From Candidatus Benthortus lauensis (lineage in GTDB: Archaea > Thermoproteota > Nitrososphaeria_A > Caldarchaeales > Wolframiiraptoraceae), in NCBI GenBank assembly GCA_021650775.1, contig JAHSRM010000003.1:1-33708 (forward strand): DNA of 33,708 nucleotides, read 5' to 3'. The notes under the pieces are model-generated. The model was not told the DNA's origin. It did not search any database and saw only the letters and a program-made list of their open reading frames with translations. Shown one piece after another: positions 8,227 through 16,511 of the stretch (the first letter of the stretch is position 1; each line of letters begins with the position of its first letter). A program made the translations under genes and the position numbers.

Positions 8227-9649
8227 GGGCCTCCTCCCTTATCACGAATTGCCCGAGTATCTTGCGGTCCGCCACATATTTCCTGAGCTTGGGCGGTGCG
8301 GATACCTCCACTCTCCCAACATCCGTTATCTCGCCGAATACCTTTGGGTCCTCTCCAGCGTGCTCCAGCTCCCTAACCACGTCTTCAACTATCTCGTCTG
8401 GGACCACTAGTATGAAGGCCCCGTTCGTCCCAGCCGTTGCGTTGGGTATCACGTAGTTTCCCGCAGCATACTCGGATACCTTTGGGTAGAGGACTGGTAT
8501 GTCCCAGAGCTTTATGGAGGAGTTTAGGGACTCGGCAAGCTCCCTCACCACGTAGATTCCTGGGCCTGTTACGTCTGTTGCGGCTATGATGTGCTGGCTT
8601 GGGTCTGCCCCGTCCTCGGGTAGGAACTTGTAGATTACCTTCGCCACGTTTATGTTGGGTGTCGAGATTCTCTTGAGTGCGTCCTCCTTCAGTCTCTCGA
8701 CCTCGCTTACAGGTATCCCGGCCTCCTCAAGCTCGGGGATAATCGTGTCGTCTATCACCATGGCGAGGTATACGTTTATGGGTGAGAGCTCGCCGAAGGG
8801 TCTCGTGGCGACCAGCTTCATTCCTTTCCTGGCTTTGTCGTAGAAGGTTGGGGGATGCCGGTCCATGTCGGCTATCACGGTGGCCCCCATCAGCAGCCTA
8901 CCCCTCTCCGGCTGGGGAACCTCAATCAACTCTGCTCCAAGCCTCCTGGCAAACTCCTCAGCATGCCTCCACATCTGGTCGAGCAGCTCCTCCTTAGGCG
9001 CATTCAGGACCGGCGCTATCCGTATGTTCTCATGAAATCCTAGGACGAAGAGGTCGTTGAGGGTGTTGCTAAGGGCTCCTGAGACCTGGACGTAGTCCCC
9101 GGGCTCGTAGGTCGGGTCGATTATGTGCATGGTGTCGTTGTTGGCGGCCGAGTATCCGTCCTCCTTCTCACCCCGGAGCTTGAGGAAGTCGAAGAGGGCG
9201 AACTGGTCGTCCTCGAAGGGCGTCGAGATTGAGTGGCCCTTACCCAGGCTTATCGGGACATTCGACTCCGCTATCCTCTCGTAGACTGGGAGGAGGAGCT
9301 CTATGAAGCCCTCGGGCTCATCCACATACCTCTGGTAGCACTGGACGACGGTTATGGCCCTGTCAGGCCTAACCCTGGCTATGTCTTCCGGGTCTACATC
9401 GGCCTCCCTGCCCAGCCTGTAGATTCTCCTGTGTATCTCTACTCCCTCGCTGGTCCTCCTGAATATGTCTGCGTCCTCCCTTGGAGCGATGTTTAGCCCT
9501 AGGTTCCTGAGCCTGTCCCTCATCTTCCTGAGGGCCGGGTAGACAACCTTGATTAGGTCTATCTTGACTGCGCATCCTGTTGCTAGTGAGAGCGGGTTTA
9601 GCCCAAGCTCCTTGTAGTATTGGACCCTCTCAAGTATCTCCTCGAACAT
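8219..9649 (-). CDS. SelD-like / AIR-synthase-related protein
   Basis: 476 aa; N-terminal LATGCAVKIDL resembles the SelD GCGCKI site, with long AIR-synthase-like domains; adjacent to TusA and YeeE. Confidence 0.75.
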   Translation of the reverse strand: MFEEILERVQYYKELGLNPLSLATGCAVKIDLIKVVYPALRKMRDRLRNLGLNIAPREDADIFRRTSEGVEIHRRIYRLGREADVDPEDIARVRPDRAITVVQCYQRYVDEPEGFIELLLPVYERIAESNVPISLGKGHSISTPFEDDQFALFDFLKLRGEKEDGYSAANNDTMHIIDPTYEPGDYVQVSGALSNTLNDLFVLGFHENIRIAPVLNAPKEELLDQMWRHAEEFARRLGAELIEVPQPERGRLLMGATVIADMDRHPPTFYDKARKGMKLVATRPFGELSPINVYLAMVIDDTIIPELEEAGIPVSEVERLKEDALKRISTPNINVAKVIYKFLPEDGADPSQHIIAATDVTGPGIYVVRELAESLNSSIKLWDIPVLYPKVSEYAAGNYVIPNATAGTNGAFILVVPDEIVEDVVRELEHAGEDPKVFGEITDVGRVEVSAPPKLRKYVADRKILGQFVIREEAHA

Positions 9650-9651
9650 GG

Positions 9652-9906
9652 CTATCTACCTCCCTTCCGTGCGACTATCTTCCAGACGCCGTCCTCCACC
9701 TTCTCCACCGCTATTACCTCGTGGCCGTCGTCCTTTAAAGCTCTCGGAACGTTCTCGCATGAGGGTGGGTTGTCGGTGAGGGTCTCGAGGACCTCTCCGG
9801 GCTTCAGCCTGTCCATGGCCTTGCGGGCATAGATTACGGGGTATGGGCAGACGTATCCACGGACATCCAGCACGTATCTCTCACCCTGCCTCCCAAACCT
9901 CACCAT
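9652..9906 (-). CDS. TusA-family sulfurtransferase
   Basis: LDVRGYVCPYPVIYARKAMDRLKPGEVLETLTDNPPSCENVPRALKDDGHEV. Confidence 0.92.
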   Translation of the reverse strand: MVRFGRQGERYVLDVRGYVCPYPVIYARKAMDRLKPGEVLETLTDNPPSCENVPRALKDDGHEVIAVEKVEDGVWKIVARKGGR

Positions 9907-11162
9907 ATTCTCGCACCCCTCCTATAGGCTAGATACACGAGGAAGAGGAACCAGAGGAGGAGGGAGGCGTAGATGGCCGCCAGCCCCCCAACCCATCCAA
10001 GCGCACCCGTTATCAGGACACCCTCACCGTATATCCATGGGGCTGCTGCGTGGACCAGGAACCTTATGGGCGCATAGGCTACTATCGCTGCTATTAGGGC
10101 TGCCCAGAGCCTCAGGTGTCCCTCAGCCGCCCTCCAGAGCGATGCAGAGGCGCATCCGCCCGCTATCACCATCCCCAGCCCGAAGAGGGTTCCACCCACT
10201 ATGTTTATCCATCCAACCGACTTGACGTATGCCTGCGGCTCTATGAAGCCAACGTATTTCAGTATGGCTACCCCGGCTGCTCCCACCGCTATCGCCAGGA
10301 TTATCCCTATCTGGAGCCTGACGCTTCTCTCGAACTCTCCGCCTCCCTTGAGGAGGTCCCTGAACGCCGTTGCGAAGCAGAACCTACTCCTCTGGATAAC
10401 AACGCCTACAAGCAACCCTATCAGGAGGGCTCCAGCGTAGAGCTCTCCCCCAGGGGACGATATTGCCAGCCAGAGGAAGGCCAGGGCCGCCGCCACCCCT
10501 ATGGCCAAGAGCAAGGCCCTCCTCCACGCCTCACCGGACCTACGCACCGATGCCTCGGAGGCCGGAAGCTCCCCTAGCTCAAGGCTCTTCAGGGTCCTGA
10601 GGGTTCTCCAATCGACGTAGAGGGCGCCAAGTAGCCCGCCTATTAGGAGGCCTGGGAACATAAGGTATCCGTGGAGGCTTAGTGCGGTTATCGCCGAGAA
10701 GAAGCCGCCCCAGTTGCAGCCAGAGGCGAAGACCACGCCCACGGCCATCAGGACGCCGCCTACCGCCGCCTCAAGGTATCCCAGCAGGTCTGCGGCCTTC
10801 CTCACCCTGAACTCGTTGGCCAGTAGGGCTGCCAGCAAAGCTCCCAGGAAGAGACCTATGTCGCCCATGGTGGTCTTCTCCAGGTAGATTGGGGCCGGGT
10901 TGCCGAGGTTTAGGCCTAGGAGGCTGTAGAGATGCCTTCCCAGGGTTAGGTATCCAGTGTATATTGTGAAGGGCTTGCCTGCCCATGCGAAGAAGAGTAT
11001 GTTGGCGAGGCCGAGGAGTATTCCGCCTGCCCACTCGGGCCAACCTGTTGAGCCGAAGACCTGGGGCCAGAGATATGCTCTGAAGTAGTCGCCGAAGCCC
11101 AGCCGACCCGTTGCGGGTAGCTGGTGGGACCTGCCCTGAGATGGGTGTGAGGTGAGTCTCGT
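9900..11162 (-). CDS. YeeE/YedE-family (DUF395) membrane transporter; N-terminus uncertain
   Basis: GCNWGGFF and GCASASLWRAAEGH motifs. The track ORF starts at 10868, but the frame stays open with transporter-like sequence (GRLGFGDYFRAYLWPQVFGSTGWPEWAGGILLGLANILFFAWAGKPFTIYTGYL) up to a stop at 11163-11165, without an ATG/GTG/TTG. Confidence 0.8.
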   Translation of the reverse strand, partial: TRLTSHPSQGRSHQLPATGRLGFGDYFRAYLWPQVFGSTGWPEWAGGILLGLANILFFAWAGKPFTIYTGYLTLGRHLYSLLGLNLGNPAPIYLEKTTMGDIGLFLGALLAALLANEFRVRKAADLLGYLEAAVGGVLMAVGVVFASGCNWGGFFSAITALSLHGYLMFPGLLIGGLLGALYVDWRTLRTLKSLELGELPASEASVRRSGEAWRRALLLAIGVAAALAFLWLAISSPGGELYAGALLIGLLVGVVIQRSRFCFATAFRDLLKGGGEFERSVRLQIGIILAIAVGAAGVAILKYVGFIEPQAYVKSVGWINIVGGTLFGLGMVIAGGCASASLWRAAEGHLRLWAALIAAIVAYAPIRFLVHAAAPWIYGEGVLITGALGWVGGLAAIYASLLLWFLFLVYLAYRRGARIW

Positions 11163-11215
11163 TCACCCCCTCTATGACGTTGTTATAATAACGGCGTTAT
11201 GATTTAAACCTTCCC

Positions 11216-11920
11216 TCAAAGCCGCCTCCTCTCAACCCTTATCCGCCTCACCCTCCCGTCCGGGTATCCTATCAGGACGAGGTCGCAGAGCCGTGGGAAG
11301 ATTCCCGTCTCGAGGAGGCCTGCTATCTCCCTGAGCCTCATGTCGGCCTCGAGTGGGTCTTCTATCGCCCCCAGGCTTACGTCTGCTATGAGGTTCCCGT
11401 TGTCGCTTATTACAGGCCCCATCTTGCCCCCCGACCTCCTCGCCTCCACCCTGTAGCCCCAGGACTCGACAACCCTCCTCACGTGGGGGAAGGCATACTC
11501 CAAGACCTCGACCGGGACCGGTTTATCGAGCCTCTCCGCAATCTTCCCGTGGTCGCCTACGTAGATGACCTTCTCTGATGCCTGGGCTATCACCTTCTCC
11601 CTAAGGAGGGCTGCACCCCCACCCTTAATCGCATTACCCTCAGGGTCCACCTGGTCGAAGCTGTCTAGGGCTAGGTCGGGCCTGGGATACTCGTGGAGCG
11701 TGGCCATCCTGAGGCCGTGGGCCAGTATAAGCTCCTGAGACTGGAGGGAGGATGGTATTAGGACTATGTCGAGTCTCTCCTCACGGAGCTTTACGGCCAG
11801 CTCCTCAACGAGCTGCTCCACGGTTGTCCCAGCCCCGAGGGCCACGGCCATCCCATCCTCTAGATGCGTGAGCGCCTCCCTTATCGCAGCCTTCCTGGCC
11901 TCCTTAACCTCCCTCCTCAA
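11216..11920 (-). CDS. rpiA: ribose-5-phosphate isomerase A
   Basis: VALGAGTTVEQLVEEL, IKGGGAALLREKVIA, VYVGDHGK-like region; TTG start at 11920 preferred over the longer track start (12028). Confidence 0.9.
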   Translation of the reverse strand: MRREVKEARKAAIREALTHLEDGMAVALGAGTTVEQLVEELAVKLREERLDIVLIPSSLQSQELILAHGLRMATLHEYPRPDLALDSFDQVDPEGNAIKGGGAALLREKVIAQASEKVIYVGDHGKIAERLDKPVPVEVLEYAFPHVRRVVESWGYRVEARRSGGKMGPVISDNGNLIADVSLGAIEDPLEADMRLREIAGLLETGIFPRLCDLVLIGYPDGRVRRIRVERRRL

Positions 11921-12164
11921 GCCGTCTCTCAACCTCCATGCGGAGGCCCTTAAGCTCCTCGTAAATCCTCTCCGCTCCACCCAGTCCCTCGGAGTCGAGC
12001 AGCTGCCCGAATCTCCTAAGCGACTCATCCGAGACCTCTATGCTCCTGGATTGGTGGACGGCCATGGGGGCGGTGAGCTTCCTGTAGATTATTATGAAGG
12101 CTAGGGTCGTTGCGGTGAAGGCTGCCAGCAGTATAGCCAGCTCCATCAGGTTGATTTGCCCCAA
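11904..12164 (-). CDS. small membrane-anchored hypothetical protein
   Basis: 86 aa; N-terminal TM MELAILLAAFTATTLAFIIIYRKL then charged helix; overlaps rpiA start. Confidence 0.65.
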   Translation of the reverse strand: MGQINLMELAILLAAFTATTLAFIIIYRKLTAPMAVHQSRSIEVSDESLRRFGQLLDSEGLGGAERIYEELKGLRMEVERRLEEGG

Positions 12165-12170
12165 TCCTTC

Positions 12171-12848
12171 CTATAAACTTGTCAGGGTGTCGTATAGCAG
12201 GAAGACCCCAAGGGCTATGATTATCGCCGAGAGTATCCCGGAGACTAGGTGGAGCCTCCTCTCATCGAGAACCCTTCTACCAGCCGAGACAGTATGGGAG
12301 ACAAACCCAAGCCACGCATAATCCATCCATATATGGAAGACATACATCAGGGCTATTCCGAGGTAGGAGGCGAGCTCCAGGGCGGCCACGATGAGGCTAA
12401 ACCCAACCGTAAGCCACCAGATAATAAAATATGGGTTAAGAGCCGTGAAGGTTACACCTATCAGGAAAGACTGCCAATACACGTTCCCAGAGACCTTGAC
12501 CTCGCCGTGGCCTCCCCCGGTTCCCGGAGACCTGAACCCACGTATGGAGGAGAGGGTCTGGAGGACGCCGAAGACTATTAGGGCCGCTGAGCCGAGGAAA
12601 CCCACAACTAACCTTATGAAAGGCTCGCTGGAGATTCCAACTGCGCCAAGGGAGAGGAGGAAGACCAGGGGAAGCTCGAAGGCCATGTGGCCGGCCGCCA
12701 CAAGCCACCCAACCCTCCCCCCACCCCTCAAAGCATAACCCACGGTAGCAACAAACAAAGGCCCAGGAGACAAGACCCCCGAAGCCGAGACCACCACAAC
12801 CAAGGCAAAGAAACCGATAACCTGACCCCACACCACAACCAACAACAA
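12171..12848 (-). CDS. LysE-type amino-acid exporter family protein
   Basis: SPGPLFVATVGYALRGGGRVGWLVAAGHMAFELPLVFLLSLG and multiple hydrophobic segments. Confidence 0.8.
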   Translation of the reverse strand: MLLVVVWGQVIGFFALVVVVSASGVLSPGPLFVATVGYALRGGGRVGWLVAAGHMAFELPLVFLLSLGAVGISSEPFIRLVVGFLGSAALIVFGVLQTLSSIRGFRSPGTGGGHGEVKVSGNVYWQSFLIGVTFTALNPYFIIWWLTVGFSLIVAALELASYLGIALMYVFHIWMDYAWLGFVSHTVSAGRRVLDERRLHLVSGILSAIIIALGVFLLYDTLTSL

Positions 12849-12914
12849 AAAACCAACAATATATAACCCCTAAAGTTAAAATAAAGACCCCAGAAAACCC
12901 ACATACGAAGAAAT

Positions 12915-12987
12915 GGCCGCGGTGAGGTAGGGGTTAGCCTTCCGGCCTGTGGAGCCGGATGCCTGGGTTCGAATCCCAGCCGCGGCC
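12915..12987 (+). tRNA. tRNA-His (anticodon GTG), attachment site of the integrative element
   Basis: G-1 plus GCCGCGG/CCGCGGC acceptor, anticodon arm CCGGC-CTGTGGA-GCCGG, T arm CTGGG-TTCGAAT-CCCAG; discriminator C opposite G-1. Confidence 0.95.
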
Positions 12988-13230
12988 CTCAACACACAAG
13001 TTTCCTAAGTTTTCTGTAAAAGCATCCTTAGCGTTACAGAATTTTGTAACGATTTTATCTGTAGACGTTATGAGATTTTGTAGCATTTCCGGATGTTTCT
13101 CAGCAATGAGTTTTAAGTCCTCGTTAAGCCTTGACAGCTTTCGCCTTATGCTAAATTTTAGTCTTCGAGCATAATTAGAATTGAACGTCTTCGGGTTTTG
13201 AAGATATTCACGCTCACGTTTAGATAGCAT
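12934..13230 (-). pseudogene. N-terminal fragment of the partitioned SSV-type integrase (intN)
   Basis: MLSKREREYLQNPKTFNSNYARRLKFSIRRKLSRLNEDLKLI...VEGRGWDSNPGIRLHR reads into the attL repeat in the same frame as intC at attR. Confidence 0.9.
12945..12989 (+). repeat. attL copy of the 45-bp direct repeat (tRNA-His 3' half)
   Basis: gcctgtggagccggatgcctgggttcgaatcccagccgcggccct, identical to 24464-24508. Confidence 0.97.
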
Positions 13231-13239
13231 GCTTCCACC

Positions 13240-13407
13240 TCACTCCAACTTCCTGACTATCATGACTTTTCTGCCATTACGTTTATCAGGTTCCCAGCTC
13301 AAGACATCACCTTCGGTGAGGCCGAGATACTCAACAACCTCCGATGGCAGGCTCACACGATAGTACTTCCCCCTAATTGAGGTAACCTTGCTAGTTATCT
13401 TAGGCAT
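13240..13407 (-). CDS. AbrB/SpoVT-like DNA-binding protein (55 aa; absent from the ORF track)
   Basis: Manual translation MPKITSKVTSIRGKYYRVSLPSEVVEYLGLTEGDVLSWEPDKRNGRKVMIVRKLE; swapped-hairpin AbrB pattern. Confidence 0.85.
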   Translation of the reverse strand: MPKITSKVTSIRGKYYRVSLPSEVVEYLGLTEGDVLSWEPDKRNGRKVMIVRKLE

Positions 13408-13507
13408 ATACTAGAATGTCTTAAGCAGGTATTTAACTACTTAGCCGATTTGTCGCAATAGGTGTTGCGCCTAAGTTGGTAAATAGATAATGTTTATATA
13501 TTGGCTA

Positions 13508-13525
13508 TTCACCAATATTGGTGAA
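13508..13525. promoter_or_regulatory. 18-bp perfect palindrome TTCACCAATATTGGTGAA, candidate operator
   Basis: Lies directly between TATA-like TTTATATA (about 13493-13500) and ATG at 13526. Confidence 0.75.
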
Positions 13526-13810
13526 ATGACTATGGTGAAAGCCTCGGCCTGGGTCATCACATATGATCTACCGAGTGATGAGGGTCATAGGAGGGCTGTA
13601 GCCAGGTTCTATAGGTTTCTAGCCAGGATTAGAAGGCAGTACCCTGGGCTGGTTGAGAGACCTACCTTAAGCACCCTGGTTCTTGGAACCGAGACCTTAG
13701 CCAGGATGGTCATCAAGGCCGTTGAGCTGGCCGGCGGAAGATACACCATAGACCGGAGCCTGGCCGGCCAACCAGTAGGCCTAGAAGCCTACATACTGCA
13801 AAGCCGATAA
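13526..13810 (+). CDS. hypothetical 94-aa protein, possibly Cas2/ferredoxin-like fold
   Basis: MTMVKASAWVITYDLPSDEGHRRAVARFYRFLARIRRQYPGLVERPTLSTLVLGTETLARMVIKAVELAGG; start after the palindrome. Confidence 0.75.
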   Translation: MTMVKASAWVITYDLPSDEGHRRAVARFYRFLARIRRQYPGLVERPTLSTLVLGTETLARMVIKAVELAGGRYTIDRSLAGQPVGLEAYILQSR

Positions 13811-13863
13811 CACTCTATAATACCACCCTTTTTTGCAGAAAGGGTTTGCGGCGAAAAGGAATG

Positions 13864-14106
13864 CTAACCTCTTAAAGCTTTCCTAACGATCGCATTTACG
13901 CATCTCTCCAAGGCCTTCGGCATATACCTGGCTGTTCTCCTGGCTATCTCCTCCCTGCTCAAGCCGAATGAGGCCTCGAAGTACTGGTGCAGCATCGTGT
14001 CAACACCTATAGCCAATACACATACATCAGGGTCATCAAAATATCTATGAAACTCTCTATCAATAAGCCTATTTAATGCGGTTAGCAAAGGGTCCTGTCT
14101 ATGCAT
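13864..14106 (-). CDS. hypothetical 80-aa protein
   Basis: Open frame, helical composition; no family recognised. Confidence 0.55.
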   Translation of the reverse strand: MHRQDPLLTALNRLIDREFHRYFDDPDVCVLAIGVDTMLHQYFEASFGLSREEIARRTARYMPKALERCVNAIVRKALRG

Positions 14107-14201
14107 ACTTCAAAAGATTATCTTGCTTTGGAATATAATTATTTTTAGGATCCAGTTGAAGAAAATCTTATTAACGCTTATAGCAAGAACTACTAATAAT
14201 T

Positions 14202-16466
14202 ATGAGTATTCCCCATAATAACTTAGATGAAGTGATAGAGCAGGTTAATCAATGCTTTCAGCGCTCACCAAAAAGAATCTCATTATATGAACGGCAAAGA
14301 GAAGCGCTCCGAATCCTACTCGAAAGATTCTATAATAAAGGAAGAATTAGTGGAGTTTTTCAAATGCCCACCGGTGCGGGTAAAACAACTGTCGCTATCG
14401 GATTTGTAATGGCTCTCTATCGCCTTGGAGCTGTTAAAGATGGAGATATAATACTATATTTAACGCCTCGAATAATTTTGAAGGGGCAGGTTGAAAAGGA
14501 ATTTAAAAAAGCGTTCTCCATATTTAGAAACAGACCTAATACGATATGGGAGTGTGATTATTTCCGTATAATTACACAACAAGAACTTAAGGGTGACATG
14601 CAGGGTAAACTTAAGCACTATCTTGATGAATGGAATGAAGATCGAATAGCTGTTTTAATTTATACACCTCAAACCCTCCACGATTTTATTAGAAGATATA
14701 GACAAGAAATTTGTAGGTTTAGTAATATAAAGAAGAAAAGGCTGAGAATCGTCTTAATGGATGAGATTCACAGGATTTATTTTGGTCCAAAGATTTCGGA
14801 AAGCATTAATTATCTAATCAATAACCTATCTCCTGAATGTGTAATTGGGTTTTCAGCCACGCCTATAAGGCAAGCAGTTGAACATATAGGTGACATTCTT
14901 TATCGTCTAAGTTCTCTGGACGCTATGAGGGAGGGAATATTAGTTAGGAGACTAAGAATATACTCTACAGAGACTTACACAAAACTGGCTGAAGGAGTTG
15001 ATGAAGATGAATGGAGTGTAGCGGTTATAGAGAGGGCCGAATTATATTCTAATGAGATATTAAGAAGGCTTTCAGATGAGGTTAGAGAGATTTATAATTT
15101 ACCAAGTGACGTAGATCCTTTAACAAAGCGTATACCTAAAACCTTAATTGTGGCTGCAAATACCACTGAAGCAAATGAGATAGCCGAAAGACTTAGGGAG
15201 AAGTTATCTAAGCGAATACAAAGCATTAACATACATGACTTAGTGAGAGTTGCTCATTACAAAATTGAAGGGTCGTTAAATGAGCTCGAAGATTTTAAGA
15301 AACAAGATCAAGGCATATTGGTTACCGTAAATATGGCCGATATGGGATTCAATGATAAAAATCTAGAAGCATTAGTTATAGCTCGACCAGTAAGAACTCC
15401 AATAGCATATGTTCAGATACGGGGTAGAGTGTTGAGAAACCCCAATAATCCAAATAATATTAAAGCACGAAGGTATGCTATTCTGATAGATTTAACAGGA
15501 TCCGCTAGACATGAGGAATCAGTAGAAGATGTTGAGTTAGGAAGATTTAGAGTAGGAACTGATGAAATAGAAAGTGATCTTAAGGGGCGAGATGAAGTAA
15601 AGAAAGTTCACGGAGAAGTAACCGTAAATCGTAAATATGAAATAATTGAAGTACCTCCCGAAGAAACATCCTTGCCTTCTACTATACCAGTTGAAAAACT
15701 CAGGGAGGAAATACTAAGGGTACTAAGATTACCATATGGTTTAACAACGGAATCCATTAGGAATGAATTGCAAAGAAGAGGTCTTAATGTTTCTTCAACC
15801 TATGTTGAAAGGGTATGTCGAGAGCTTGCTGAGGAAGGAAAATTAACAAGACGCTATGACACATGGTTTTATGATTATGAAGCCCGTATCAATGATATTC
15901 TATCAAACGAAGAAAGAGAATATAGGAATTTAGAAGAACTTATGGAAAGAGCTGGAATTCCGTTTAAGGACCGAGATCGAGTAATAAGAATCCTTAACAA
16001 CCTTCGTAGACATGCTAGCGTCTTAATAATAACGAGAGGTACTAAAAAGAATATTTCATTAAATGATTTAGGTAATTTCCTTCAAAATATAGCTGTAGAA
16101 AATGATTGGATAATTATTAGATATCCCGTAAAGCTTAAACTGGAAGTAAAAAGACATTTAACCGAAATTCAGAATATAGGATTTTGGAATATTATCGAAA
16201 GCGATGTAAGTGAAAATATGCATCAAATATTGTTAAAGAGAGTTATCGCTATTTTTGAAACTCAGAGATCCGAAATACCCTGTTCTAATCTTGAAGAAGC
16301 AGAGGTTTTATTAATTAATTATGATGTGGATAGGATAAAAATTCCTCCAATAAATGACTACAAGAGAATAATAAGGGGAATAGTCGAGATTGCTCATTCA
16401 TTAGGCTTTAGAATAAAATACGATTTTGATGTGAGAAGAAATATGATAGAAATGATATTAAGCTAG
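14202..16466 (+). CDS. SF2 DEAD/DEAH-type helicase/translocase with C-terminal winged-helix region
   Basis: Walker A FQMPTGAGKTT, LMDEIHR (DEIH), GFSATPIR, motif V/VI-like VNMADMGFND...QIRGRVLRNP; wHTH-like RLPYGLTTESIRNELQRRGLNVSSTYVERVCRELAEEGKL. Confidence 0.93.
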   Translation: MSIPHNNLDEVIEQVNQCFQRSPKRISLYERQREALRILLERFYNKGRISGVFQMPTGAGKTTVAIGFVMALYRLGAVKDGDIILYLTPRIILKGQVEKEFKKAFSIFRNRPNTIWECDYFRIITQQELKGDMQGKLKHYLDEWNEDRIAVLIYTPQTLHDFIRRYRQEICRFSNIKKKRLRIVLMDEIHRIYFGPKISESINYLINNLSPECVIGFSATPIRQAVEHIGDILYRLSSLDAMREGILVRRLRIYSTETYTKLAEGVDEDEWSVAVIERAELYSNEILRRLSDEVREIYNLPSDVDPLTKRIPKTLIVAANTTEANEIAERLREKLSKRIQSINIHDLVRVAHYKIEGSLNELEDFKKQDQGILVTVNMADMGFNDKNLEALVIARPVRTPIAYVQIRGRVLRNPNNPNNIKARRYAILIDLTGSARHEESVEDVELGRFRVGTDEIESDLKGRDEVKKVHGEVTVNRKYEIIEVPPEETSLPSTIPVEKLREEILRVLRLPYGLTTESIRNELQRRGLNVSSTYVERVCRELAEEGKLTRRYDTWFYDYEARINDILSNEEREYRNLEELMERAGIPFKDRDRVIRILNNLRRHASVLIITRGTKKNISLNDLGNFLQNIAVENDWIIIRYPVKLKLEVKRHLTEIQNIGFWNIIESDVSENMHQILLKRVIAIFETQRSEIPCSNLEEAEVLLINYDVDRIKIPPINDYKRIIRGIVEIAHSLGFRIKYDFDVRRNMIEMILS

Positions 16467-16511
16467 TTTTTAGTAATTTATAAATATCTTAAGTGAGGAA
16501 ACAATTATGAG

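Noticed and set aside
10771-11166. 131-aa minus ORF upstream of YeeE as an independent gene
   Set aside because: Most of it is out of frame with sequence that reads as a YeeE N-terminus; only its first codons may be real if a frameshift exists.
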